From the NCBI GenBank assembly GCA_946902985.2, contig OX336388.2:292432526-292496525 (forward strand): DNA of 64,000 bases, read 5' to 3'. Positions 41,138-51,839 of the stretch are shown here, in pieces. Position numbers and translations under genes: made by a program. Every line of letters starts with the position of its first letter. Positions within the stretch are counted from its first letter, which is position 1. The stretch comes from Meconema thalassinum (lineage: Eukaryota; Arthropoda; Insecta; Orthoptera; Tettigoniidae). The notes beneath the pieces are model-generated. The model worked only from the letters and a program-made list of their open reading frames with translations, did no database searches and was not told the origin of the DNA.

Positions 41138-44100
41138 CGGGTCCCAGGAATCAACCTGGGAGGAGTCCTTACGGCTCTGGGCTAATGGGAGTGAAATGCG
41201 TTGTTGCATGTCAGCTGCGACTTAAACATATTGGATTCAGCAAGAGAATCCAACTTAGCCTCTTTCACTCCAACTCCAGCATGTAACCTACAAGAGGTGC
41301 CCCCTGTTAAGCCGAGCAACCCAGTGGAAGGTTGGGTAACCAATCCCAGCGGGAAGCTGGGTCGGCGAGCCGATCAGTGCTGGGGACTCCAAGGCTCACA
41401 ACCTTGGCAGTACATTGGTCAGTGTGCAATATCACTGGCCCCCTATCTACAGTTTTTTCAACTGTGAAAAGCATGGAGGAAACGTCTGCTGAAGCAACTA
41501 CCCCAGGTGGTAACCAATCCACCGTCGTCTTGCACGACGCATGCAGGCCTTCGGACTCTGGGGAGCCTGCAACGACATGCTTGGAGGTATCGGAGACTCC
41601 TACAAACAAGATCAGACACAAACGACGCAACTTCTTCGCAACATTCAACGTGAACTCCCTTATGAAGGTCGGTAAATTGAAACAACTGATTGACACCCTA
41701 CAACATCATCAAATCCTGATCGCAGCAATTCAGGAAACAAGGTTTGTTGATGCAGAAGCTTTTGACTCCCAGGGGTATAGAATCTTCAAAGGTAAAGTCG
41801 GAAAACGTGTAGTAAAATCCATCCCCCACCTTGGCACAGGATTTGTGGTCAGTAAGAAGATTTTAGAGTCCATCACCAACTTCACTTCCCCCAACAGTCG
41901 AGTCTCGATCCTTTCGTTTCGGAGCACAAATAAAATCTACACCATGGTGAACGTCCATGCCCCAATTAATCAAGCTAACAGAATCGATCCACAAGGGACG
42001 GAAATATTCTGGGAAGAGCTTGAAGATATTCTATCCAAGATTCCCAAGGAACACATCATCGTCCTTCTTGGGGACTTCAATGCTCAGCTCGGTAAGGAAA
42101 AGAAATTCAAGAATATTATCGGAGAATACCCGGCCCACAGAAGAACAAACCGCAATGGAGAAAGGTTAGTGGAGTTGTGCAAGGCGTTCAACCTAGTGAT
42201 GAAGTCAACCGCTTTCAAACGACTTCCTGCAAAACAGAAAACATGGACATCCCCAAATCCCCATCTCGGCGAATTCCAAATTGACCACGTTGCTATTTCT
42301 CGTAAATCTCGTAGAGAAATCCAGAATGTAAAAGTCTTAAGAAGCGCGAATCTTGACTCTGATCACTATCTTTCAAAGATAAAATTAAAACTTCTTCCAA
42401 GATCCACCAAGAGATTTCAGGGAAGAAAGATCAACAGGTTTGATGTGGAAAAACTGAAAACACAAAGCGAATTCAGTCAGAAACTTGAAACACTTGAGCC
42501 ACAGAATTGGGAACAACTCAAAGAAGCAATTCTTGAAACGGCACAGGAAACCATCCCACTGACAAAGTTGAGGCGGCATCCTTGGTGGACTAATGAATGT
42601 GACGATGCCATTCACCAAAGGCGGCTTGCCTGGTTGCGATGGAACAAACAGAAGAATGAAGAAAACAGAGAGAGATTCCTGGTCGTGAGAAAGCAGGCTG
42701 ATAAAACCATACGCGGGATAAAACGAGCATTCCAAAAAAATCAGTTGGCACAAATAGACCAAGATTTCAAAAGGAACAACACCCGTGATTTCTATAAAAC
42801 CTTCAAGCAAAATCTCAGTAAATACACACCACCCAGTCTTCACTTTAGGAATCCCGATGGGAAAGTTGCTTACACTGACAAAGACAACTGCCATATCCTG
42901 GCGAAATACTTTGAGTTCCTTCTCAATTGTGAGGCTCCAACATCGAAATTTTCCTTTCACAGTAATGTGCTCGTCAATCCAGACTCAAGTCCACCAACTA
43001 GGGAAGAAATCAAGCAGATCATTCACTCACTTAAGAACAATAAAGCACCAGGTGAGGATTCAATAGTTGCCGAACTCTGGAATTACGCAGGTGAAAAACC
43101 AGTCGACAAGCTAACGGATATCATCAAGGAGATTTGGGAAACAGAGAAACTGCCCAGTGATTGGACATCGGCCCTAATTCATCCCCTGCACAAGAAAGGT
43201 GATAAAGCGGACGTAAACAACTATCGTGGCATATCACTCCTCTCGATAACATACAAGATTCTCGCGAAAGCGCTTCAAACGAGAGCGGAAGCACAGCTCG
43301 ATCAACACCTGGGCGAATACCAAGGTGGATTTCGAAAGGGGCGCTCTTGTGTTGAGCAAATCATGAATCTAAAATCAATTCTATCGTACATGAATCTGAG
43401 AAGTAAGAAATTTGTTGTGACTTTTGTTGATTTCAAGAAGGCTTACCACTCGCTGGATCGAAGTACCCTGATCCAGGTTTTAAGAGAATTTGGTTTAGAT
43501 AATAAGACAAGAGCAATCATTCACCAATCCCTATTGGATACGGCTTCCAAAGTGAAATTCAGGGGAGAGATTTCTGAATCCTTCGCAATACGGACAGGGG
43601 TGAGACAGGGAGATGGGCTCTCGCCTCTTTTATTCAACTGTGTTCTTGAGAAAGTTATTCGAGAATGGCGTAAAGAATTGTGTAAGGATGGTATAGAGAA
43701 TGGGGTCAGACTAGGTTGTAAGAACAAAAACCTGACAATCGACTGTTTAGCTTTCGCAGATGATGTTGCAATTTTCTCTAATTCTCTTGACACAGCCACA
43801 CAACAAATCAATCAATTACAGGTGCAAGCAGCAAAGGCAGGTCTTCAGATTTCGTTTGAGAAAACGCAGTTTATAACGAACATCAAGTCGGAACCCAGAG
43901 AACTTACGGTGAATGGAGGACAAATAAAACAGGTAGAGAAATTCAAATACCTGGGTGAATGGATTGAGCCCAACATTCGTGAAAAGGAAGCCTTCGTGGC
44001 ACGGATTAACAAAATGGAAATGGCTTACCATTTAACCAAATACATTTACAAATCACGATCAATGTCCTTCAAGGCCAAACTGAGGCACTTCGTTACCGTT

Positions 44101-44662
44101 ATTCGCCCGGAGGCGTTATATGGATCAGAATGCTTGGCGATGAATAAGAAAGGCCTGGCAGAACAACTCGAAGCCAAAGAGAGGAAGATTCTGAGAAAGA
44201 TCTTGGGCCCGGTCAAGGAACGAGGAGAGTATAGAAGACGACACAACGATGAACTCTATCTACATGTGGAGAAAATAACGGACACCATTCGCAAAAGAAG
44301 ACTCTCCTTTTATGGCCATTTAACACGAATGAACTCCGGAAGATTGTCCAATCGAATCTGTGCCTACTTTGTGGGAAAGAAAACCAAAGGGATCTGGTTT
44401 ACAGAGGTGGAAAAAGACCTACAAGAACTGAGGATATCACATGAGGACATCTTGGAACGTGACTCTTTGAAGAAGAAACTTGGGGAGATACGGAGTTTTC
44501 AGCCAAAACCTATATTGAAAACTGGCAAGAAGTGGACCGAAGAACGAAGGGAAGCTCACCGAAGAAGAATGCGCGAATACTGGGCCAATGTGAAAGAACG
44601 AGGGAAAAGGCAGTTGAAATAACGTGGTCCATAGACGACCGAAACGATTAAAAAAAAAAAAA
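41138..44662 (+). mobile_element. LINE-D: intact single-ORF non-LTR retrotransposon
   Basis: The element sits within the (TAA)n stretch of element X and ends in A13 at about 44650-44662. It has about 190 bp of 5' UTR beginning CGGGTCCCAGGAATCAACC and one long ORF. A single polyprotein with N-terminal endonuclease and a central polymerase suggests an RTE-like group. The target duplication is hidden by the simple repeat. Confidence 0.85.
41332..44622 (+). CDS. LINE-D endonuclease-reverse transcriptase polyprotein, intact
   Basis: An unbroken 1096-codon frame. Endonuclease (about residues 105-340): FFATFNVNSLMKVGKL, IAAIQETRF, MVNVHAPIN, VLLGDFNAQLG, FQIDHVAISR and LDSDHYLSKIKL, with all catalytic positions kept. 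Linker: HPWWTNECDDAIHQRR. Polymerase (about 540-860): NNKAPGEDSIVAELWNYA, NNYRGISLLSITYKILAKAL, FVDFKKAYHSLDR, TGVRQGDGLSPLLFNCVLE and LAFADDVAIFS. Usual KAYDS reads KAYHS here, but the catalytic Asp of FVD is intact. The C-terminus has RRLSFYGHLTRMNSGR and a basic end. This is the only long TE polyprotein in the window without a break, so the copy may be young. Confidence 0.9.
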   Translation: MGNQSQREAGSASRSVLGTPRLTTLAVHWSVCNITGPLSTVFSTVKSMEETSAEATTPGGNQSTVVLHDACRPSDSGEPATTCLEVSETPTNKIRHKRRNFFATFNVNSLMKVGKLKQLIDTLQHHQILIAAIQETRFVDAEAFDSQGYRIFKGKVGKRVVKSIPHLGTGFVVSKKILESITNFTSPNSRVSILSFRSTNKIYTMVNVHAPINQANRIDPQGTEIFWEELEDILSKIPKEHIIVLLGDFNAQLGKEKKFKNIIGEYPAHRRTNRNGERLVELCKAFNLVMKSTAFKRLPAKQKTWTSPNPHLGEFQIDHVAISRKSRREIQNVKVLRSANLDSDHYLSKIKLKLLPRSTKRFQGRKINRFDVEKLKTQSEFSQKLETLEPQNWEQLKEAILETAQETIPLTKLRRHPWWTNECDDAIHQRRLAWLRWNKQKNEENRERFLVVRKQADKTIRGIKRAFQKNQLAQIDQDFKRNNTRDFYKTFKQNLSKYTPPSLHFRNPDGKVAYTDKDNCHILAKYFEFLLNCEAPTSKFSFHSNVLVNPDSSPPTREEIKQIIHSLKNNKAPGEDSIVAELWNYAGEKPVDKLTDIIKEIWETEKLPSDWTSALIHPLHKKGDKADVNNYRGISLLSITYKILAKALQTRAEAQLDQHLGEYQGGFRKGRSCVEQIMNLKSILSYMNLRSKKFVVTFVDFKKAYHSLDRSTLIQVLREFGLDNKTRAIIHQSLLDTASKVKFRGEISESFAIRTGVRQGDGLSPLLFNCVLEKVIREWRKELCKDGIENGVRLGCKNKNLTIDCLAFADDVAIFSNSLDTATQQINQLQVQAAKAGLQISFEKTQFITNIKSEPRELTVNGGQIKQVEKFKYLGEWIEPNIREKEAFVARINKMEMAYHLTKYIYKSRSMSFKAKLRHFVTVIRPEALYGSECLAMNKKGLAEQLEAKERKILRKILGPVKERGEYRRRHNDELYLHVEKITDTIRKRRLSFYGHLTRMNSGRLSNRICAYFVGKKTKGIWFTEVEKDLQELRISHEDILERDSLKKKLGEIRSFQPKPILKTGKKWTEERREAHRRRMREYWANVKERGKRQLK

Positions 44663-44770
44663 CAACATGAAAACTTCTCTTGGCTGAACAATTTGCTGCG
44701 TAAATAAATATAGAATGGCTTCCTACTGACTTACGCCAGTGGCGTAAAATCCCCTCGAAAAACACGTTAC

Positions 44771-46562
44771 AACCTCACTCTCCTCAAAAAGAACGCCCAG
44801 AGAAATAATCAACTATCCAGGGCGTTTTCTGTTGAAGAAGTTGTAGCAGCTATCAAGCAGTTGAAGACCAACAAGGCAGCTGGTCCTGATAACATCTATA
44901 ATGAATTCATCTTACACATGGGTCCACTAAGTATAAACTGGATTACTACTCTTTTCACATATATCCTTGAAAAGAATCACCTACCCAAACAGTTTAAACT
45001 ATCCAAAGTTATAACTATTCTGAAACCAGGTAAATCTGAACACACTCCTGAAAGCTATCGTCCCATTGCCCTGCTTAGCGCCATGTTTAAACTTCTGGAA
45101 CGTGTCCTTCTGAACAGGATAGCACCGTACATTGAAGATGTCATACCACCTGAACAAGCTGGCTTCCGAAACGGTCGTAGTTGCACAGATCAAGTTCTTG
45201 CCCTTACAACACATATTGAAACAGGTTTCCAAACCCATCTAAAATCCACAGCTGTCTTCATTGATCTCACGGAAGCCTATGATACTGTCTGGAGACAAGG
45301 GTTACTTTTCAAACTGTTTCAAGTTATTCCATCTTTTGAAATTGTGAATTTGTTATCAAACATTCTCAGTGAAAGACAGTTTGAGGTGTTCTTGGGTGAC
45401 TCTAAAAGTCACAAGAGGAAGCTGAATAATGGACTCCCACAAGGATCTGTTTTGGCCACAATCCTTTTCAACCTGTATATTCATGACTTGCCAAATACTA
45501 TGGCAAGAAAGTTCATTTATGCTGACGATATTGCGCTTGTAACGCAGAGCAGAAATTTTGAAGATGCAGAAAACACCCTTACTGAAGACCTTAAGAGAAT
45601 GTCAGCTTTCCTTCAGTCCTGGAGATTGATTCCGAGCCTGAATAAAACAGAAGTATCTTGCTTCCACCTTGCACATCGGTTTTCTAATTACAAACCAAAT
45701 ATTTTGCTTGATGGACAACAACTTAGATACAATCCCTATCCTACTTATCTTGGAGTGACTTTGGATAGAACCCTGACCTACAAAGAGCATCTCACCAAGC
45801 TCTCCCATAAAATTGCTGCAAGAAACAACATCCTACATAAATTTAGTGGTACTTCCTGGGGAGCCTCTGCCGACTGCTTACGCCTAACTGGCATTAGCCT
45901 TGTCTATTCAACAGCAGAATACTGTGCACCCGTGTGGTTGGAAAGTGCACATGTGCATAAAGTAGACTCAAGATTAAATGATACAATGCGATGCATCACT
46001 GGTACTATTAAGTCAACGCCTTGCCATTGGCTGCCTGTGCTGAGCCACATTCCTCCACCACATCTAAGAAGGAAACAAGCATTGTTGAGAGAGGCTAAGA
46101 AGAACAGGGCTTCACCTACTTTACCACTACACCATGCATTTTGCCATCCCTCACAACAGCGACTACGGTCTAGGAGGCCAACATGTGTTACTGCAGAAAT
46201 AGTGTATGTGGATGGGTTTAATTTAAACCAAAGTTGGAGAAACGAGTGGTCAACAAAAACAGCGGGGACAAGTGTCCATTCTCTTGATCCTACAAAGGAA
46301 CTGAAAGGTTCTGACCTCCCAAGGAAACTGTGGTGCCATCTTAACAGATTCAGAACCGGCCATGGCTGCCTGCTGTAAATTCTTTCAACACAGATGGGGC
46401 TGGATCAATTCAGCAATGTGCGACTGTGATCAAGGGGAGCAGACAATGGATCATCTGCTCCGACGCTGCCCTCTGTTCTCGTTCCCTGGGAACCCTGCTG
46501 AACTCTTTCATGTCACTCCAAATGTCATAACTTGGTTGCAGAATGTGGATAATGTTGTATAA
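44771..46562 (+). pseudogene. LINE-E reverse transcriptase and C-terminal domain
   Basis: Starts inside the frame with LTLLKKNAQRNNQL and VEEVVAAIKQLKTNKAAGPD. Polymerase blocks: YRPIALLSAMFKLLERVLL, EQAGFRNGRSCTDQVLAL, VFIDLTEAYDTVWRQG, NGLPQGSVLATILFNLYI and FIYADDIALVTQ (intact catalytic Asp pair). The later part has YLGVTLDRTLTYKEHL and WLPVLSHIPPPHLRRKQAL. A frameshift near 46365 separates LWCHLNRFRTGHG from the Cys/His C-terminus CDCDQGEQTMDHLLRRC. Otherwise open over 500 codons. Confidence 0.9.
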
Positions 46563-46700
46563 TGTAAATTTTGTATATAACTCACCATACGATTAAATAA
46601 ATAAATTAATCTTATGTAATTTATTTCAGGATTAGGGCATAACCCATCTCTTTTGGTTACATTCGTGTTGACCGACTGAAAAGCACTAAACTCTTGTAGC

Positions 46701-46746
46701 CAGTTACTGTTGTTTTAAGAGGCGGAACTACGAGGTCATATTCCCC
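46701..46746 (-). mobile_element. Truncated LINE-B 3' end
   Basis: GTTGTTTTAAGAGGCGGAAC and TACGAGGTCATATTCCCC are the reverse complement of the LINE-B tail at about 24303-24345. No clear target duplication was found. Confidence 0.7.
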
Positions 46747-46964
46747 TATCAAAAGAGGATGCGACTTGGTCAATTATGCAATTACAGTCTGGTAAGGCAC
46801 ATATTACTGATTTATTCACTACCGTAATCCAAGAGTTTAAATTATTATATTTTTGCTGCATCTTAGTGATGTTAATGTTGGTAGGAATAATGCTCTATGA
46901 AAGTTCCAACCTTCACCACTAGGTTTCATTGACATCTGCTGGTGAAAGTTGTAACTACTTGAAA

Positions 46965-47045
46965 TTGAACGGAACGTGTAGCTCACCCTGTAGGTGTCCG
47001 CTGGAAGCAGCTATAGACTCTGGCGAGCCGAACACAGGGGGTGTC
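46965..47045 (+). mobile_element. SINE fragment
   Basis: ACGTGTAGCTCACCCTGTAG, GTGTCCGCTGGAAGCAGCTA and CTCTGGCGAGCCGAACAC match the middle of the SINE at 62761-63095. Confidence 0.6.
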
Positions 47046-47397
47046 AACCAGATAGGGATTATTTGTCACCATCGGTGTAGTAGCGCGGCCAGTCGTATGG
47101 TGCGCTGTATATCGTCGTGCCAACATATGCATGATACACGTTGTAATTAAATTGCAAAAATATCCCTATATTTAGTCAATAAATATACACATAATTCCTA
47201 ATTGACATTTCCTTGCAATTATCTTGCTCACAGACGATAATTACGGCACTTATCATTAAATAAACATTATTTTTGTCGGTTGGCGGCATTGCCTTCCTGC
47301 GAACTACTTCTGTTCAAACATGGCGGTGTATTTACATTTTCTGTACATTACAGCAATATTTCTTCCCCAGAGTTTTCGATTGATTTCGCCTTAAATA

Positions 47398-47450
47398 GGG
47401 GACGATAGCCTAGATGTTAGGCCCCTTACAGCAACAATTATCAATATCAA
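47398..47450 (+). mobile_element. Very short truncated LINE tail with target duplication
   Basis: A 53-bp insertion with GATGTTAGGCCCCTTACAGC and CAACAATTATCAATATCAA, flanked by perfect 12-bp TCGCCTTAAATA at 47386-47397 and 47451-47462. Same family and length as the one at 4493-4545. Confidence 0.8.
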
Positions 47451-47774
47451 TCGCCTTAAATACATGTGTTTCTTGATGTTCTGTGAAAAAGAAGTGCCGT
47501 AATCTTGGCGTTTTCAATTGGATGTAACCTGTAAACCAGTACCGGTATTTCCATTTCTGAGGTAAGAACCGATAATGCATTATGTATTATTCAATTGATT
47601 TCTTAAGAGAGTGCTGATATTACCGATAAGATTCTTATGAGAGCCATGCATTATTATTTGTGGACTTCCGTAGTCGTAGAAAGCTAGATTTAATGACTTT
47701 AATATAATTTTTGTTGTTGTTAGATTTTGTATTTCATGGTTTCTGTACCTCATTCTGTATATTTTGTATGTAGG

Positions 47775-47868
47775 TTATGGAAAAACATCACTCAGAATCT
47801 TGTGTTCTTGGCTGCAAAAGTAGAGGTTGGAGATAGGCTCCTTTCATCGCTTATCAGTTGATGACTCA
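47775..47868 (+). pseudogene. Possible THAP-domain exon, degraded
   Basis: ATG at 47775 gives MEKHHSESCVLGCKSRGW with a Cys-x3-Cys pair. After a TAG and a shift, SFHRLSVDDSR follows and ends at a CTCAAG|GTATGT donor. This resembles the start of a THAP zinc-finger domain, which is found in P-element-like transposases and host proteins. The later THAP Cys and His were not found. It is a weak call. Confidence 0.25.
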
Positions 47869-49119
47869 AGGTATGTATCAATAATTAGGCTATTCTGTAA
47901 TTATTTAGTCAGGTTCCTTTGATGGCACTATTTAAATTAAATTTAAAGTGATGATCCTCACGTCCTACATGGAGTAATCGCCACTGGGAGGGAGTATGGA
48001 AAAACAACGCTCAGGACAGCTTCTGTCAGTGCGGGGAATCATCTCAAATCTCCAACCTCCAGAATTGCTGCAGCCCCCCATTGGGGGCACTATGCTCCCA
48101 GTTTATATCTTGGTTTAGAGTTCCCACATTTCTATACTCACGGCAGTGTCCACATGAAAACTCCACAAACAATTTGATCTTGAAAAGGAAGCGTGCTAAA
48201 GCTTGATAATGTGACGTATCTTGTTCTGCCCCTCGCTCTGTGCTATTGTGTGTTCAGAAACAGTCAGCAATGCTGTGATCATCCTACAGTCAGCTCTCAG
48301 CTGTAACTGTTTAAAAAGAAAATTAATTGTTTTGTAAAATAGTCTTTGGGGCTACCTTGCGCGCCCACTCGATAACCTCTGTCTCGCAGTCACTGGCAGT
48401 GCTGTAGTTCTACATCTCAGCCCTAGATGGGTAAAGTGTGACCTTCACCGCCCGGAGTAGAATGCACTGTTTTATTAATTCATTCATTAATTTTGTACAC
48501 TTGAATTAATCGTACAGCATGTGGGCTGTAACATGTAGGCCTACAATGACCACGATGCGACTAACATAACCTAATCAATTTGTAAGCGACTTGAAGTGTT
48601 CGAAACTTGTAATTACTGTCTAATTAGGCCTACTTACTCGGCCAATCTGACACCTGCCACGTTTTAAGTATTCTTTTAGTATGATCTCTTGATCCAAAAC
48701 CTTGACTTAATGAAACTAGGCCTAGTTATTTTTATTGGATGATGTCTGTAGGCCTAATATGTGGTTAAATTTTCTTTTTTGTGTGGGGTGAGGTATACCT
48801 CCCACCTACACCCACTCCCCAAATATCAAGCTGGAGGAGTTTTGGGTATTAGTGGCCCATGTGGACTCACATGTGGATTAGTTACATTAATCACAGGATT
48901 AAAATTTTAGTTATTTATTAAAAGGTGAGGGTGGCAGTCCTATGGGATGGATCAATCATAGATGTCCATTACATTAATAAATAGCTTCTGTGTTTAACTA
49001 AAATAAAGGTAGCGCTAAATTAACATAGAACGAGCCATAACATTCTCTATAATAGATGAATTAGCCAAAATACCTTATGAAACGATGAGAAATAAATCGG
49101 GGAGCGATGTTTTAATAGA

Positions 49120-50915
49120 TGTTTCCTCCTCCACCGTCTGTGACCCACCCAGCCATCCCAAATAGGATCAGAGCATATAGGCTATAGGCTAGCGAAAATT
49201 ACAGCTGTGGGTGCCATTGTTCAAATCCATCATCCTCAAAACAATACCATAACAGTACTGCCAAACAAAGAAGTGGCCAGTTTCACTGCTCTTAATTAGG
49301 CTAGTGTGTGCAATATTTTCACTTCTCTGCAATGATTTTTTTTTCCACGGCTGAAATGAGTTATTTTTGTTATATGCTCTGTGATTATTATGCAGTATAT
49401 CGCTCCGCTGTAATAAATATGTATAATTTTTTCGTACAACTTGGTTTTGATAATGGTTACAGCTTAACGCATCCCGATGAACTTCTTTTTTTGATCAACA
49501 GTGATTTTGTATCCCAGTTCTTTTTATCAACAGTGATTTTGTATCTCACATGTTGGCAGCAATGTGTGCGCTTCGGTGCGTGCTGCTAGAGTGAGCCTTG
49601 ATGACAGTTGAACGAGATGCAAGCGGTGTCGAAACATGGCAGCCGTTTTTAAAATATCAATAAATAGAAAAACATATTTACGTACTTTAGCACATAATGA
49701 GGTTCGGTAGTGACCAGGGTTCCTAATTTCAATACGTAATATCGCCCAGAAGATGAAACAAGGACACAAGGTATGTAAAAGTTACATTCATGTCTGCTGC
49801 AAGTGTATAATCCGCGTTCCACTTACATTCAGAATTAAGGTAGCACTGAATGAAAGTAGAACGAGCGATAACATTCTCTATAAGGGGCCGATTATATTCT
49901 TGGTAATTAGTGTCGATGATTTTCTGTAACAGCGAGATAGATACAAGACAAATATAATTGGTTTATTGTATGCTAATGTAATGGTTGATATAGGCTAGCT
50001 AGTATATTTATTCCCACATGTTACTTTACCTAGGTATTAATTCTGAATGAAAGTAAAACGCAGCTTATACACTTGCATCAGACATGAATGTGACTTTTAC
50101 ATACCTTGTCTCCTTGTTTCATCTTCTGGGCGATATTACGTAGGCCTATTGAAATTAGGAAACCTGGTCACTACTGCACATCATATATGTGTGCTAAAGT
50201 ACAGGGTGCCAGGAAAAGTTCTGCGCAGTGGCTACGTGCAGAAGCGAGAGGTTGCGTCAGCAGTTTAGTTCGCTGCACGGTGTTCCTGATAGGGCGAAGG
50301 CCACATACGTGGGCTGTGGGCTGTCGAAATCGTCAGTGCGTATAGTTAGATTATTGGAAGATTGCAACAGTATGTTATGAATGGCTGGGTGAGTATAAAG
50401 TTTACTGTTTGTTATGATACAAGCGACAGCCGTGCTGCCAACGTAACTGGTGACGTAATCTCTCGCAGCAGCTTGTAGGCACTGCGGACAACATTCCCTG
50501 GCGCCCAGTATGTAAATATGTGTTTCTATATTTTGCTCTTTTAAAAACGGCTGCCATGTTCCGACAGCGCTTGCATCTCATTCAACTGTCAACAAGGTCC
50601 ACTCTAGCGGCACACACTGAGGCGCACAAATTGTTGCCAACATGTGGGATACAAAATCACTGTTCATAAAAATAAGTGGCATACAAAATCACTGTTGATA
50701 AAATAATCATTGATCTGGACGCGTTAGGCTGTAACCATTGTCAAAAACCATTGGATTGGACGAAACGAAGGTTAGAATGGTCAGGTGTTGGCGAGGTTGA
50801 TAGTACTGTTTTGATGATAGTTGATGTGAACAATGGCAGCCACAGCTGTAATTTTGCCTATATAAGTCGTGATTCTTTTTGGGATGGCTGGATGGATCAC
50901 AGAGAGCGGTGCTGG
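49120..50915. repeat. Large foldback inverted repeat
   Basis: The left arm (about 49120-49838) is repeated inverted in the right arm (about 50036-50915), around a central spacer of about 195 bp. Paired landmarks: CCACCCAGCCATCCCAAATA with GGGATGGCTGGATGG; AACAGTGATTTTGTATC with its complement at about 50655; ATCGCCCAGAAGATGAAACA with TGTTTCATCTTCTGGGCGAT. The right arm has an extra 306-bp insertion. No protein is encoded. It resembles a foldback transposon or an inverted duplication of a dispersed repeat. Confidence 0.8.
50202..50507. mobile_element. Small MITE-like insertion in the right palindrome arm
   Basis: The left arm reads through this site without the insert. Its ends are CAGGGTGCCAGG and CCTGGCGCCCA, imperfect inverted repeats, with GTA on both sides as a possible 3-4 bp duplication. 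It must postdate the palindrome. Confidence 0.6.
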
Positions 50916-51739
50916 CCAGCACGTGCGTACTTCCATCCTCCCGCTCTTTTCCTCATGCTCATAATATCATTAGCACTGTTATTACATTTATTACATTCTT
51001 ACTCAGATGGTTTTCAAAAATCTTAAACAAACCAATGCTTAAATCTGTTCGGTGCAAACTGTAAAATAAAATATTAGCCCGTCAAATTGAGGAGAGGCCT
51101 AAATTATGGTAATGAATAGCAATAACAATATTACGAATACTATCATAAATCAAAAATGATCAAAGCGAAACGACAACACGTGATTGTTTCCGTGATATTT
51201 AGTTATTTATATTTCCTGTAGAATAAGTTTCAAGTCACAAGTAACACACAATTGTATTACAAAATATAGGCTCATTGTGTAGACTATTAAGTCACCCTTT
51301 AGAAGACAGAAGCTAATCACAGTAGTCTTACTAATTACAAGAGCAGAGGCGGTAGCCTACGCTCCTGCGCGCGACTGAATGGAATTAATGGTTCGCCTGA
51401 TGCTCGGAACTGACACTAACACTGCTACATACATAAATAACGGTCTCTAATGAATTATAAGTATAAGTATAAATCCTACACGAAAACGTAATTAACGAAT
51501 TAAATCAAACAATTATAACTCATAAAAACAACAGATTATGAAACGCAGCAAGGTGAGTGTGCACTGGAGGCAGCCGAACAAGCGACTGATCGGCAACAAG
51601 CACGTGGTGATATAGCATAATTGAAATTGGCAGCGCTGTATAGTTTCCATGGCAACAAGTCATGCGAGCGATCTAGTCGTCAGCTGTTTTTGCCCTGTGG
51701 CGCTGAACTGTTAGATTCCAACTCTGGAAAATACACCTA
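50916..51739. other. Non-coding spacer
   Basis: AT-rich sequence without supported gene or repeat boundary. Confidence 0.35.
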
Positions 51740-51794
51740 TAGGTAATGAGTTATTGTTCTTTCAAGGGGTGGAACTACGAGGTCATCTGCCCCT
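51740..51794 (-). mobile_element. Truncated LINE-B 3' end
   Basis: TTCTTTCAAGGGGTGGAACT and ACGAGGTCATCTGCCCC are the reverse complement of the LINE-B tail. A segment shared with 49838-49890 (AACGAGTGATAACATTCTCC on the - strand) follows directly. Confidence 0.65.
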
Positions 51795-51839
51795 TATGGA
51801 GAATGTTATCACTCGTTCTACTTTCATTCAGTGCTACCA

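Larger units (their letters stand above)
39904..44770 (-). mobile_element. Element X, right copy, inserted in LINE-E
   Basis: The inverted relative of 1032-2810. It begins TTGTAATGTTATTTAC at 39904 and ends CACGTTAC(AA) at 44770-44772, so the two ends share an imperfect TTGTAAYG terminal repeat. Flanking AACC copies are the likely 4-bp target duplication, though the shared AA makes the border ambiguous by two bases. The conserved short exon runs from about 40578 down to 40503 and the intron acceptor is at about 40230. LINE-D is inserted in its (TAA)n stretch. No transposase is visible. Confidence 0.65.
39441..46610 (+). mobile_element. LINE-E: 5'-truncated non-LTR retrotransposon split by element X
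   Basis: Coding sequence at 39441-39903 continues at 44771; the reading frame joins through Lys-Arg-Asn-Leu-Thr when the X insertion is removed. The AACC at 39900-39903 and 44771-44774 is the likely target duplication. The left part is the linker before the polymerase; the right part is the polymerase and C-terminus. The tail is (AAAT)n-like at about 46590-46610. The clade is uncertain (jockey or Rex1-like). The endonuclease is missing. Confidence 0.8.
46611..49119. other. Mostly non-coding spacer with repeat fragments
   Basis: It holds an inverted LINE-B 3' end (46701-46746), a SINE fragment (46965-47045), a short LINE tail with target duplication (47398-47450) and a weak THAP-like exon (47775-47868). 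The remainder shows no gene. Confidence 0.4.

Noticed and set aside
42385..42960. - strand frame of 191 codons opposite LINE-D
   Set aside because: Shadow of the intact LINE-D ORF; no recognisable domain.
1032..44770. The inverted X copies as long terminal inverted repeats of one giant Maverick/Polinton-like element
   Set aside because: The right copy ends cleanly inside LINE-E on both sides and removing it rejoins LINE-E. No protein-primed polymerase, packaging ATPase or capsid gene was recognised between the copies. Two independent insertions explain it better.
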